Of a DNA stretch of 64,000 nt, positions 32,670 through 43,975 are shown piece by piece; position 1 is the stretch's first letter; every line of letters starts with the position of its first letter. The notes beneath the pieces were generated by a model. That model ran no database searches and had not been told where the DNA came from. It saw only the letters and a program-made list of their open reading frames with translations. Origin of the DNA: Paulinella micropora (taxonomy: Eukaryota > Cercozoa > Imbricatea > Euglyphida > Paulinellidae); assembly GCA_019918135.1 (NCBI GenBank), contig WBZZ01002368.1, positions 255,001 to 319,000 on the forward strand, read 5' to 3'. The position numbers and the translations under genes were made by a program.

Positions 32670-33819
32670 CTTTACCGACTCCTTTCAGAGTCTATCCGGG
32701 CTACCTAGCAAGACTATCAACGCAGTATGGAAACGCACTTTGATAACTCGTATAATAAAAGAACTGACGCTTTGACTTCCACGTCACAAACTGACTAACT
32801 TAGGTACAGGTCTTACGCATTTCGGTTAACATTGGCATTATTGACTGTCCGGCCTATTGATAAATCAACTACCTAAGTAACGGTGAATTAAATTGAAATA
32901 GTAATGACCAACGAAAAGCACACACAACATATATAGGAGCGATACAAGACAGGTGCAAAAAAGTGCTTCAGGGAAGAAAGAACAACACATGCTACAGATA
33001 AGTTTACAACACACCATTTTGCAGACAGCATGGGCACAACGTTTGGAAAGACTGTACAAGACCACGGGACGTGAAAGTATGCATGAGAAATACACAAAAA
33101 AAAACACAAAACCCTCTCTAGCCATGACTTTTACCAATCTCGACCCCGCAAAAACCGTCAAATAAAAAAAAATAGTGTGGCCTTCACTTCAAAGGCTACG
33201 TATGTCGATAAGCCTGTTTGTTTCAAATATTTTTTGGGAATTTTTCTGGTTTCCTCCGGTAATTAGCATGATTTTGTTAAAGATTGCCAACAGAAATTGA
33301 CGGGCCGGCTACACCAGTTTCTGTCAGAGGTCCATGTGTTGACAGCGAGTGTTTGTTCAAACCACGCTGTTTTAAGCAAAAGCAAGCATGACACAAGTGT
33401 TTTCATCAGAAAACTTGGACTTTCCTGTATTTGAAATCCTTATTATCGACTTCAATTTTCACATTTCACGACATAGCAAGTATGCAGTTTTTAACTGAAA
33501 AATGCTGTTTGCATGATGCACTCTGCACTCATTTTTACGCTCAAGTCCACAAATGAATTCAAGTGTTATGTTGAGCAATTCTGCCAGAGGGTTTTGCAGA
33601 GAAATACGGTATAAAACAAAAACTAGGAAAACATAGGTCAGAAATTAGTTTGTTCACATTCAGAAAATACCATAGATCTCATTAATACCTTATATAAACA
33701 GAAAGCCTAATACAGGAAAGTCCATTCCCACTAAAAACATTGAATTCTGCGCAGACAGCGCCTCAAAATCTTGAATATTGAATGAGATTACTCGCTGCGA
33801 AATATTTAATGATTCTACC
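32670..33819. other. AT-rich, no gene
   Basis: No motif-bearing ORF on either strand. May be leader or LTR sequence of the minus-strand Copia remnant. Confidence 0.5.
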
Positions 33820-34012
33820 TACCACTAGAACCTACATATGTACTTTTACTGAGAGATTTGAATAATTACTGACACGGCACTAGTAAGTGCTCCAACCCCC
33901 TTTGAATTCACCGTTACACTCAGAGTGATATAGGTAAAATAGGTAATTGTCCTTGGGGTGGGCCGGTATGACTAAATACTATTATTAATAAAATTGTCCA
34001 TTGCTCCCCCTA
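33820..34012 (-). mobile_element. LTR-like sequence, minus orientation
   Basis: Read on the minus strand from 34,012: TAGGGGGAGCAA, then TGGACAATTTTATTAATAATAG, then TACCGGCCCACCCCAAGGAC and AATTACCTATTTTACC. The same blocks follow TGGACAATTTATTAAC at 61,712 on the plus strand. The far boundary is approximate. Confidence 0.68.
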
Positions 34013-34059
34013 TTTAGGAATAACGGCCCCATCTACCTTATGCTACTAACCTCGCATAT

Positions 34060-35020
34060 ATGATGGTAAATATGTGTAGCCTATTCAGAAATTACCGGAG
34101 CCGCCCTACCAAGCTACAATTCTCAGGTCTAGCTACCGCCGATTCGCCGTGGTTGATGCCGGGGGTGCGAGCCGGTAAGCAATCCGTGTTAGAGCAGTTC
34201 TTGCCGCAGCACATCGTAGGTGTCCTCTTGTGGACACGCATTACTCTGCACGAGGTCTTGGGCCCAATAGGGGAGGTAGCAACCCATGCCTCAAAGCCTG
34301 AGTTGTTCAATTACCAGCAGGCTGAACAGATCGTGAGGTACCTCAATGGCACCCGATCTAAAGGCATTCGTTTTACCAAGGAGGATGGCACCCGCTTGAT
34401 ATCATGGGCCGACTTAAGTTGGAAGGGTACGCCTGAAGATCGCCGCGCTCACTTGGCGGGCTTCCATTTCTTTCTGGGAGGCTCAGTGCTCCCCTTTTGC
34501 ATGAAGCGTAATATGTCGGTGGCCAAGGACGCAGCATTGGAAACGCGAGTGGAGGAGAAGGCAAGTGCTACGGTCGACGAGCTGGTGGCGTCAGCGCCGG
34601 GGAGGGGAGAGCGCCAAGAGGCGGCGACTGGCGAGTGTCTGGTGCCTGCGGCACCGGAAGCCTCATCCTGCGAGGCCGAAGTGTACGCCATGGTGGAGGC
34701 GTACCACGGGCAGGATAAAATCATTAATTTTGTACAGGGCATCGCAGAAGGACGGGTCGCCGACGCTGGGGCCGTACGGGTGGGGGCAGCCCCCCATCCT
34801 GTACGGCGACAACCAGTGAGCGCTGGACCTTGCTGATACTAATGTGTTTGCTAGGAAACTGGGACATGTGGACCTGCGGTGTGCCATTGTAAACCAGAAG
34901 GTGGAGGCTGGACTCGTCGTCAACGAGAAGGCTCAACCGACAATGTGGCCGACATCAACACTAAGGCTATGAGGGGTGAGCCTTACAACCGTCGAGTGTG
35001 GCACGTGGCCAAGGATTAAA
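34060..35020 (+). pseudogene. Copia Pol C-terminus (RNase H)
   Basis: 34,060-34,836 contains EQIVRYLNGTRSKGIRF and TRLISWADLSWKG (first catalytic Asp of RNase H), then, after an Ala/Glu-rich insertion of about 45 residues, SSCEAEVYAMVEA (catalytic Glu). After a frame change, ILYGDNQ is followed by DTNVFARKLGHVDLRCAIV, VEAGLVV and, after another shift, DNVADINTKAM. These are the conserved blocks of Ty1/Copia RNase H in order. No RT remains upstream. The right LTR's polypurine tract lies 360 bp downstream, so this is the 3' end of the LTR-bounded composite. Confidence 0.85.
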
Positions 35021-35377
35021 GACTCGGGGAACCGTTCCCTCTTAGAGGGACAGCCCTCCCGACTGCAGGACTTCCTACAACGGGGACTATCGGATAGGAC
35101 TCTTGTTAAGTTCCCGATAGCAAGGAGATAGATATTAGTAATTAGGTAACTAGATTGCCGAACTCCACTTGTTGTGGAGACGTAAGCTAGCACCTCTGCT
35201 TTCTTATAGTCATATTTTATGCACTGTTGTGCATATCGCGCGTTAGTTGATATAGTGTAGCTATATTGCCGAACTCCACGAGACGTAGGATTGCTCACTT
35301 TGCGCGTTGCTTATTTGCTTAATCTAGTTGTTAGTTGCACATTGTGTTGTGGACACTGACTCGTAAGGGAGTCTAAT

Positions 35378-35928
35378 TAAGGGGGAGCATTGGACAATTA
35401 ATTAGAACCTTCCTCCTCAGCGGCGACATCGTCGTCGGGGACACCGGCACGTCAAGCCGCTACGCCTGTACTACCGTCACAAGCTAGCGCCTCATCGTCT
35501 CCCATGCCGCAATCGCTTCCACCCTTAGTCCAGCAACCTTCTATGCCATTTTGGACACAGGGATCACAGCAATCATTAGGCTTTTCCCTCATGTCCTGGC
35601 GCTATGCAGTTATGTCCGTATTGCTACGTTGTACGTTAGCAATAATCGTTACGGTTAGTAGTATTATTAGTTATTAATACCATCAATTAGAGTACCTTTT
35701 CTGGTACTGGTGGCACCAGCTTTTACCATTACCCTTATTACCCATATCAGGCCGTTTCGTGGGTCATTTTCCAGAGGTACATCTTTTGTGTGACGTCGTC
35801 AGTTAGACTGGCGGGAATTGTTTCAATATTGTTAAATTATAATTCTTCGTGGGAAGTCGCAAGCCGGTAGGAGGGGGACGCCTCGATTGCCGGTTGCCGT
35901 TTGAAGACGTCGCGAGGATTTTCTTCCA
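35378..35928 (+). mobile_element. 3' LTR with polypurine tract
   Basis: AAGGGGGAGCAT (35,379-35,390) precedes TGGACAATTAATTAGAACC (start 35,391). The LTR ends GGATTTTCTTCCA at 35,928, so it has TG...CA ends. It matches the LTR at 28,527-28,869 except for an additional segment at about 35,421-35,630. Sequence identity is clear but not perfect, so either the element is old or the two LTRs come from different insertions. Confidence 0.82.
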
Positions 35929-35933
35929 TTGGG

Positions 35934-36654
35934 GGCATGAGTGTCGTTTTGCTCATACAGAGGGGTCAGTCACTATGCGTAGTGTGCCTGGTGCTACATT
36001 TTTGAACAGTCAGGCAGCTGTGATAGATCTAACTGTAGGTATAAACACACCACCACTAACAATAAAGGGGTAGGGAAAGGAACAGGAACGAGAAAGAAGA
36101 CGTTGAGGAAAGGAGACATGAAATGTTTCAATTGTAACATGGAGAGGCATGTGTTCTCCGCATGTGAGAAGAAGTGCAGGGTGTGTGGGGGTGAGCATAG
36201 ACTACATGAATGTGAAGAGATGAAGAAGGCGAGAGAAGAGCCAGGTGAGAAGGAAGAACAGAGAAAGAATCTTAAGGAAAAGAGAGAAAAAGGGGAACAT
36301 GGAAAGTTTGGTAGGGGGAGTGAGTCAGACACTTCTGACACAGATGAGGAAGGTGGGAAGGTGAAAGCATTAAAAAGGACGATAACATTTTTGATAGGGC
36401 GAGACAGAGCAGGCATGGTAAAGGAGAAGGCCCACATAGGCAAAGTGACAGCAGTACAAGAGAGAGAAGTCTATCGTCAATGTGAGGGGCGAGTGTCAGG
36501 TGAGCAGCAATGTTTTGTATGCACCCATGACATGGAGAGTGAGAATGTGTTGTTGCGAGAGGCAGCTTATGGTCTGTTGAGAGGGCGCTTTTGCGGGCTG
36601 CATACAGATCAGGAAAGAGAGAGTGAGAAGGAAGCTTCAGTGATGGGGGAGTAA
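35934..36654 (+). pseudogene. CCCH/CCHC Gag fragment (copy of 63.35-63.7 kb)
   Basis: Starts within the GAGTGTCGTTTTGCTC block, also present at 63,352, and follows that copy nearly base for base for about 330 bp. The frame 36,103-36,654 has a CCHC knuckle CFNCNMERHVFSACEKKC with CRVCGGEHRLHEC, then a long Lys/Glu-rich tail and a further Cys/His cluster (CFVCTHDM, CGLHTD). The upstream CCCH finger is frameshifted. Joined directly to the 3' LTR of the composite with no intervening leader, so it is a rearrangement. Confidence 0.75.
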
Positions 36655-36659
36655 AACAA

Positions 36660-37689
36660 AGTTAGCCCACTCAAACCGTTAGTTGCGAAGAAGCGGAAGG
36701 AAGAGAACAAGAAGTGCTCAAAGCGCAGAAGAAAGAAGAAGAAAGGAAAGGCAGGGAATGCAACAAATAAGTTGAGATGTGATAAGAATCGCTGATTTGG
36801 GTGCCGGAATCACTACTTTGGGTTAGGCTAAGGCAAGAAGTTCAGAACTCCGACGAGCCTGTATAAAATATTAAAATCACTCAGTCCTGTTTACGTTCAG
36901 TGCAGCGTTTCATAATTTCATACTTTAAGTAAATTTCAAAACAAAGTGAGCTCCCTCAGCAGGACACCCTTAATCATCATTACCGAGTATTTTTTTGAAC
37001 AATTTTCTGTTGCTGTGATCAGCGTCTCTTTGCATTCTGGTCTTTACACATTAAATTTCTACTTTTTTTATTAACTAAACTTGGGTGAGAAACAGAAAGA
37101 GATCAACACTGCTGGAAGCAAGTATCAATTGTGAAATCCTGAAGAAATACTTCAAAAATAATTAATACAGTTTTGCTTTTTTTCCGTTCCGGGGCTTCAA
37201 ATTTTGATACAAACGTTTTGCCTCCCAGGAGAGTCATTACAAGCAAGCAGTTCAGATTCGAAATCCAAGGAGTAATTGACGCATGCAGAACATTTTTCAT
37301 GCGCTGCAGATGTCAACTACACCCATCAGCTATTCAGTATTGATGCGAGTGGTACAAACTTTGAAGTAACAAGTATAGTTTGTCCCAACCGGACTCAATC
37401 AGCAACTTCCCAGGAAGCTGAACAGTAGCATTTCCTTCCTTAATGTCTGGGCGTAGTCATCGACGTTCCGGATTCTCATCAGCGAGTCTGGCGGAGTTTA
37501 TCGATAGACAAAATCAAGTGAGCTATCAATAAACCCCGCCCTGCTAGTAACGCAGCAGCCTATCGTACAACCTTTGTAAATCTTCTTATGTTTGCAAAGG
37601 GTATACGACTAGCTAGTATCATCCGCCGAAAACAATGAAGCGAATGGTTCTAAAGCAAATTGTAATGTAATAAATTCATGTAAGTAATA
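36660..37689. other. AT-rich, no gene
   Basis: The first 150 bp are purine-rich and may be the decayed continuation of the Gag frame. An imperfect inverted repeat (GGCGGAGTTTATCGATAG / CTATCAATAAACCCCGCC) lies at about 37,490-37,554. Nothing else recognised. Confidence 0.5.
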
Positions 37690-37987
37690 CAATTAATTAA
37701 TTAATTAATTAATTAAAATTAATTAATTAATTAATTAATTAATTAATAATTAATTAATTAGTGGATTAATTAATTAATTAATTAATTAATTATTTAATGA
37801 ATTAATTAATTAATTAATTATTAATTGTCAACTAATTAATTAATCAATTAATTAATTGATTACTCAATTTATTAATTTTAATGTAAATGTAAATGTAAAT
37901 GTAAATGTAAATGTAATGTGGGTATGTATGTATGTATGTATGTATGCGTGTATGTATTTACTATGTATGTATGAATGTATGCATTTG

Positions 37988-38021
<34 letters not shown>

Positions 38022-38730
38022 TATATTTTATATGTATTACCTGCTGACGTTCATCAAGGGAAGATGAACTCGAGGACGACGGTGCCAACTAAAAACAACA
38101 GCAAATAGGTATTTCTTCTCCCTGACCTATCTTTCTATCTGTTTAGAGGAGGAATCCGAAGAAAGGGAACGGAGTATGTATATATGTATGTAGGTATGTA
38201 TGCATGTATGTGTGTGTGTGTGTAATGTAACGTAATGTAATGTAATGTAATGCACGTAAAGTAAATGGTAATGAAAATGTAAATGTAAATGTAAATGTAA
38301 ATGTAAATGTAAATGTGGGTATGTATGTATGTATGTATGTATGTATGTATGTATGAATGCATGTATGTATGTATGTATGTATGCATTTCTATATATGTAA
38401 CATTGTATGTATCCATGTATGTACGTACATGTATGTACCACTGGTGCCTCGGCCTCGTCGACCATGTCGTTGTCCGCCATTGCAGGGGCCTAGAAGTAGT
38501 AGACGCAAGGAAATGGAACAATTATTGATTGATGGATTGATGGATTGACAAGGAGACAGGCAGCTATATCATTGTAATCATTTAATTAATTTCATATTTT
38601 ATATGTAAGTATTACCTCGGGACGTTCGGCAAGGGACGACGAACTCGAGGGCGACTTTAAAAACAACGGCAAATAGGTATTTCTTCTCCCTGATCTATCT
38701 ATCTATCTATAGAAGGAAGAATTAGGTTAG
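37690..38730. repeat. (TTAA)n, (TGTAAA)n and (TATG)n arrays with direct repeats
   Basis: TTAA repeats 37,690-37,865; TGTAAA repeats then TATG at 37,880-38,030; TGTAAA and TATG again at about 38,270-38,400. Two related non-repetitive blocks frame the second array: 38,038-38,170 and 38,607-38,710 share GACGTTC...CAAGGGA, GAACTCGAGG and AATAGGTATTTCTTCTCCCTGA. The whole is a duplicated microsatellite-bearing segment. Confidence 0.85.
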
Positions 38731-38813
38731 GCTTGAAGGGCCCTGACACGACATTTCTTTCTTAGTTGTGACGAGGAACTAAAAGATGTGTGAAGAGGAA
38801 CTAAAAAAAGCGT

Positions 38814-38897
38814 CTTTGTGTTCATTTGCGCCGAACCACCTCGAGAGCCACCTCGAGGTGGCTCTCGAGGTGGTTCGCAGCGCAAATGAACACAAAG
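38814..38897. repeat. 84-nt near-perfect hairpin
   Basis: The arms CTTTGTGTTCATTTGCG and CGAACCACCTCGAGAGCCAC pair with their reverse complements around a central CCTCGAGG; the only imperfection is a small bulge (C against CTG-type sequence) between the two arm blocks. It is flanked on both sides by GACGAGGAACTAAAA direct repeats. Could be a MITE-like foldback element or a small-RNA precursor. Confidence 0.9.
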
Positions 38898-39344
38898 TTG
38901 TGACGAGGAACTAAAAAGAAGCGCCTAAGAACGAAATGTGGTGTACGTACCATCATTGTTCCACTTTGGTGAATTCGAACAAGCTGGGAAATGAGAGGCA
39001 AAGAGAGTTACCTGTGGAAGGTTCTTTGTCCATCCCTTCCACAAAACTTCGGGACTTTGGCTGTTAAAAAAAAATTGTGGCAATTGCCCCAAACCAAAAG
39101 TGGTCCGATGTCAATGCCTGAATTGGATCTGAGGAGGGCCCCGAATGAAACATAGATACAAAGTCAGACGGGCAGCGGGCAAACTTGTGCAGATGATGTT
39201 TTTCTGGCTTTCAATGCTGTTCCTGCTTTCTTTTTGTTGTTTCTTTCTGTTCTTTACTTTGGATTTTTATTATTTCTTTTCTTTCGTTCTTTTTTCTCTC
39301 TCCCCTTCCGACCCCCTTATCCCCCTCTCCCTCCCTCCTACCTA
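38898..39344. other. No gene recognised
   Basis: Short unique sequence before the CTAT array. The 170-codon ORF here runs into the microsatellite and is not credible. Confidence 0.5.
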
Positions 39345-39357
39345 TCGATCTACCTAC

Positions 39358-39433
<76 letters not shown>
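39345..39433. repeat. (CTAT)n microsatellite
   Basis: About 20 CTAT units directly outside the left arm of a dispersed inverted repeat whose other copy (51.0 kb) is also bordered by GATA/CTAT units. Confidence 0.95.
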
Positions 39434-39434
39434 G

Positions 39435-39712
39435 TTTAGGCCTCATACAATGTCATCATTGTAGCTTGCGCAAGCTTACGGTGCTCAAAACACTTGGACT
39501 AACGGCTTCCTTTTCTTTCTCTTCTTCCTTATCCTCCCACTCTCCATTCCTAGATTGCCTTTTTCTTCAACGTCCTTCCTCCTCTTCTTTTTCCAGAACA
39601 CAGTCTACCCGTGATTCCCATCCCGGACACATACACAGTACACAAATTATTGTTTGATGTGAAACTGCGTTCCTTTGCAAGGACTACATTCCTTTGCGAC
39701 ATCTCATCTATC
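39435..39712 (+). repeat. ~280-bp repeat, inverted copy at 51,010-51,292
   Basis: Near-identical in reverse complement to 51,010-51,292. Internal landmarks: GTAGCTTGCGCAAGCTTACG, AACACTTGGACTAACGGC, CAGTCTACCCGTGATTCCC and CTTTGCAAGGACTACATTCC. No coding features. The two arms are 11.3 kb apart and enclose the PLV relic. Confidence 0.92.
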
Positions 39713-40072
39713 TATCTATCAGTACTTCTATCTATCTATCTATCTATCTACCAAGCAATTAATCCAAGAACCCCCAGTCTCTCTCTTACTACTCTCTATC
39801 TCTCTCCCTATGTATGTAATGTATGCATGCCATGTATGTATGTAATGTATGCCTCATTCTAATGTATGTACGTCAAGGTCCCCTAAATGGGGTCGTAGTG
39901 AACAAACCCAACATCTTCTCTCTTCCCTCCCAATCCCCTCCCATCCCTCCCTCCCTCCCTCTCTCTCTCTCTCTTACTACTCTCTCTCTCTCTCTCTCTA
40001 TATATATATGTATGTATGTAATGTATGCCTGCCATGTGTGTATGTAAGCAACCAATAATAAGAGCACAAATA

Positions 40073-40119
<47 letters not shown>

Positions 40120-40623
40120 ATACAAAAACCCATAAAAATAATACAAAAAATACAGAAAACAAAAAAACAAATCAATAAAGAAATAATCAAGCAACAAATA
40201 TCAAAAATATAAAGAAAAAAGACATAAAAAACAAAAAGAAAGATAAGCAAAAAAAACAAACATAAATAAACTAAAAAAAAACCAGAAAGAAAAAATGGAA
40301 CATCAAGAAGAAATTTCTTGTTTGTTTTTGCGTTTTATTTGGTGGTTGTTGTCCATATCGTTTTTTAATTGTTATTTATTTAACAAAAACAACCATAACA
40401 AACAAACAAACAAACAAACAAAAAAAAACAACAAAAAAACAAAAAAAAAAGAAAAACAATATCAAAAAAACAAAAACAAATGTATGCTATTTATTATATC
40501 TAAACCCAATATGTAATAAAACACCACAAACAGATACATATAAAAACAGAAACAAACAAAACAACACAACAAAAATAATAAAAGGAAAACACAAGAAAAA
40601 GAACAAAGAACAAGAAATCTCCC

Positions 40624-40654
<31 letters not shown>

Positions 40655-40701
40655 CACTATGTATGTATGTATGTATGTATGCATGTATGTTTGTATGTAT
40701 T
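39713..40701. repeat. Low-complexity region: CTAT, CT, TATG, poly-A, A-rich, CAA
   Basis: CTAT units, (CT)n near 39,960-40,000, a pure A45 run at 40,074-40,118, A-rich AAAAAC sequence to about 40,620, (CAA)n at 40,623-40,652 and TATG units up to 40,700. It ends exactly where the PLV ATPase frame becomes readable, so the left end of the viral relic has been lost to or replaced by simple repeats. Confidence 0.9.
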
Positions 40702-41347
40702 ATGGTCATATTATGTGCAAGCACTGGCGGAGGTAAATCAGTTATGATTTGTAATCTACTCACCAAAAAGAACATGTTAAAAGGTTTTTATGATAGAATA
40801 GTCGTCTTTTGCTTAAGTCCGTGCCGGATGTTGGAAGACACTCTCAAGTTTAAAAAAAGACATAATCAAAGAAGATAAGCCTGAGTTAATGAGAGAAATA
40901 TTGACTAAACAAAAGGAACTGATTAAAACTGAAGGGTTTAAGAAGGCACCAAAAATATTATTGTTATTAGATGACATCGCACAGAGTAAAACTTTTCTTA
41001 AATCAGAAGTGCTTACTGAGTTGTTTTTCGCTTCAACACATGCTAAGGTATCAGTCTGGGTAGTAACTCAGAGTTATACACAACTCCCACGAAGAGTAAG
41101 AATTAATTGCCATTGGATGATTATTTTTAATGGAGTAAGGAGAAGCGAACTTGGCAGACTGGCAGATGAATACGAGAGCACTTTTCTCACAAAAAAGGAA
41201 TTTTACAATATGATTAAATATGCCACGGCAGATCCTTATTCGTTCCTAGCAATTAACAATACTGCTAGTGATAGAACAACCCAGTTTAGAAACAATTTCT
41301 CTACTATATTGCGATTAAATAAGGATAGAGATATGACGAACCTGTAA
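40702..41347 (+). pseudogene. Packaging ATPase (FtsK/HerA, A32-like)
   Basis: ATG 40,702 follows the microsatellite directly, so the true N-terminus is lost. Walker A ASTGGGKS lies at residues 6-13, then IVVFCLSPC. A one-base shift in the A7 run at 40,851-40,857 separates this from the second half (40,889-41,347), which has Walker B KILLLLDDIA, then VSVWVVTQSYTQLPRRVR (the arginine-containing segment after a conserved Gln) and RSELGRLADEYE. This is the genome-packaging ATPase of PLVs, virophages and other double-jelly-roll viruses. All ATP-binding motifs survive; the frame does not. Confidence 0.88.
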
Positions 41348-41370
41348 AATTAAATTAAAAGTTTTAGCAA

Positions 41371-41380
41371 TAATATATAA
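41371..41380 (+). promoter_or_regulatory. AT-rich motif before PLV gene
   Basis: TAATATATAA ends one base before the ATG at 41,382. Similar TTATATA/TTATAATATA sequences precede the starts at 42,001, 43,976 and 46,998. Candidate shared promoter of the viral genes. Confidence 0.45.
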
Positions 41381-41381
41381 T

Positions 41382-41976
41382 ATGGTGGAATCAACTAAAA
41401 TGTACAAGACCACATACAATCAAGCAGTTGCACTTTGGCATAAACAAAATGCACAAGGAAAATTTATGACAACTCGTCAAGGATCGCCCAAATACTTAGC
41501 AGTAGAGAAGATAGAAGAGGATATTAAGAGCGGTAAGATTAAAAGTCAACTAAAACCAAAAGTAAGCAAAACAAGTAGTAAGAAAAATGAACAACCTATT
41601 CCTAGTGGGCCACCAGATCAAGTACCAGACGAAGCATTGAAAAGAAAAGCACCAGACATAGAATCAGCAAATAATTCATCTCCTGAACCAAATGCAAAAC
41701 CTATTGAAATATCTCCAGCACCTAAGATTGAACAATCCTTACCAAAATCTGTTAATCCCACTCCTGTTGCTGTGCCGAAACAAACTACCACAACACCAGC
41801 AAGTAAAATAGAGCAATAGAATATGCTTCTAATGAAACTCCACAACCAACTAAAAACGTTGCCCAAACTAATGACATTTATATAAATCAAGCCATAGCGG
41901 ATTTAATGAAAATAAAAGAGGAAAGAATTACGCACAAGAATTTACAAATAGTGAAAAAAATAATTAATGATAATTG
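41382..41976 (+). pseudogene. PLV hypothetical protein, Lys/Pro-rich
   Basis: ATG 41,382 opens a 145-codon frame: a folded-looking start (TYNQAVALWHKQNAQGKF, SPKYLAVEKIEEDIKSGKI) followed by a Pro/Lys/Ser-rich low-complexity part. After the TAG at 41,817 a shifted frame continues ASNETPQPTKNVAQTND and IADLMKIKEERI to a stop at about 41,976, so one indel truncated it. Position between ATPase and capsid genes fits an accessory virion protein; function not recognised. Confidence 0.6.
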
Positions 41977-42000
41977 ATAAAATAATTATTATTTTATATA

Positions 42001-42391
42001 ATGATTAAAAACACACATGCCGCCAATAAATTATCTAATGAGTTTAGCAATAAACTCAACGAAGCAAACCGACCCGCGAGTGATGGGTTTCAATTGAATC
42101 AGTTTGAATTGTGGAGTAGTCATGGTGCCCCATTACTTAATCAACCATTAACTGAATTTGGTGATCTTGTCTCACATGAGAAAAGTACTATTCAAAACAC
42201 ATTAATAGACATTTCTGATAACAAGGAAAATGCGGATGTTGTTGATTTAGACACTGCTGTTAGTAGTTTGGCTTATTTAAAGAAAGCGGTTCAAAATGCT
42301 GAGGCAAGAGTTTCGATTGACTTCACCACAAGATACAAGACTTGACAATATACAGAAATCAGTTGATATTATTAAACAAGTGAATAATTAA
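42001..42391 (+). pseudogene. PLV hypothetical protein
   Basis: ATG 42,001 after TTTTATATA. 114 codons with ANKLSNEFSNKLNEA and DLDTAVSSLAYLKKAVQNAE, mostly helical in character. A frame change near 42,325-42,345 leads to DNIQKSVDIIKQVNN ending at 42,391. No homologue recalled; immediately upstream of the major capsid gene. Confidence 0.55.
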
Positions 42392-42465
42392 TTATTTTTA
42401 ATTTCTATTATTATTTTTTTATTATAGGAACGTTGCGAATTTTACAATTCTACAAGTACACAAAG

Positions 42466-43883
42466 ATGGAAGGAAAGGATTCTAAAAATACTGAGGAGTT
42501 GATGACTCTCAACAATCTCAGATATGAGTTGCCAGCAAATTTAGCACTCACTGAACAGGGAAGTATCTTTAAGAAGAACTTGCCGACCAGCAGACTTACA
42601 CCAGTGCATCGGGAACTGAAATGATTTTTACACTGCAAGCAAGTACTGATTTTGTTTATGGAAAAAATTGTTATTTGTCGTTTGACATTAAAGCAGACGG
42701 GTTGGTAGCCACTGATGGAAAGGATAATGTTGCTTGTGCTATTGGTTTCGAGAACACACCAGCAACTGCTATTTTTGAAAGATTTTTGTTGGAAAGTAAG
42801 GATGGTAGCGAACTTGAACGAATTGAAGATTTAAATAAAATGGTGCGAAATATTCTCCCATGGCATTATCCATTTGATTATCGCCGGCAAGCACAGATGG
42901 TGGGACAGAGAGAAAGTGTTGATGTTATGTCTAGTGTTACAGACGATGCAGTTACTTACTTTGCGATCAATGTCCCCACTGCTGGTAGTGTTGCGACTGG
43001 TAATTGTTTGAGGGTTTGTATTCCTCTTCATTACTTTTCGGGAGTGTTTAATAAGGAAACTCTCATTCCTCCCTCTTTGATTAGTGGTATGAGGCTTCGT
43101 TTGACATTTGCACCGCCTCAGGAAGCATTGACTATTATTGGAACCACTGATGCTAAGGTTCCTGCTGGATTCTCCGGATCGGCTCTCACTTATACCATGT
43201 CAAATCCTGTTGTTATGTTGGAACTTGCTCCTGCTGTGCAGAGAAATATTTTGGAACAGATGGGAAGCAAGGATGGGCTTCCATACATTTATGAAACATA
43301 TTACAACCAAAAGGCAAATCCGGGCACGTCCGATGATTTCAATCTTCAAGTGAATAAGGCAGTAGCAAGGGCAATGCTTATATATCGTAACTCAAAATGT
43401 AATTTCTGATAATGCTAGTATTGACAACTTGGGAACGGCTCAAATGCCTTATAGCCAATATCAACGTCGTATTGGCGATTGGTATGCTCCACAGCAGAAG
43501 ATGGAAATCGGTGGCACTACTGATACACTTGCATCAGTTCAGCGAGGATGTGCAGAGTTGTATGCTAACAATCTCCAAGCGACTATGGGCATTCGTGATG
43601 CTTACATGTCTTCATCTGTTTCTCTTGAAAACTTTCGTAAGTATTATTCTGCTACGGGAGTTCCCACTACTGCTACAAATGGTGGTTTTGCTACCATTAT
43701 CCAGACACTCAATCAATTGCCACACATTGGAGCATCTGTTCTTGCAGTTAACAATTCACGAACTGCCGAAGTTACTATTCAGTATGCTTTGATGATTATA
43801 ATGCAGATCGTGCAATCACTGCTTGGTTGAAATACGTTAAAGTTGCATCTATCTACCCTAGTAGAGCCGTCGTAAAACCATGA
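42466..43883 (+). pseudogene. PLV major capsid protein (double jelly-roll type)
   Basis: ATG 42,466 starts MEGKDSKNTEELM. Four consecutive frames cover about 470 codons: 42,466-42,624 (NLRYELPANLALTEQGSIF), 42,621-43,409 (DIKADGLVATDGKDN, NILPWHYPFDYRRQAQ, CIPLHYFSGVFN, PPSLISGMRLRLTF), 43,429-43,830 (GDWYAPQQKMEIGG, TMGIRDAYMSSSV) and a final shifted stretch (DDYNADRAITAW) to TGA 43,881. Length, the LHYFSGVF-type mid-protein motif, and position between ATPase and minor capsid genes support the major capsid of PLVs. The three frameshifts rule out a functional product. Confidence 0.82.
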
Positions 43884-43960
43884 ACAATAGTAAGCCTTTA
43901 TTTATTTAAAATATGTGTAGTCAAAAAAGATAAAAAAAATTAAAAATTAAAATATATTAT

Positions 43961-43970
43961 TTATAATATA
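43961..43970 (+). promoter_or_regulatory. AT-rich motif before minor capsid gene
   Basis: TTATAATATA, 5 bp before the ATG at 43,976, in a strongly A/T-rich 90-bp gap after the major capsid gene. Confidence 0.4.
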
Positions 43971-43975
43971 TAGCC

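Noticed and set aside
32865..33161. Cys/Phe-rich minus-strand ORF resembling a membrane protein
   Set aside because: AT-rich chance frame in a region with no other signal; no start context or homologous pattern.
39145..39657. 170-codon ORF with hydrophobic start
   Set aside because: Most of it is translated CTAT and pyrimidine-rich repeat; the rest falls in a dispersed non-coding repeat.
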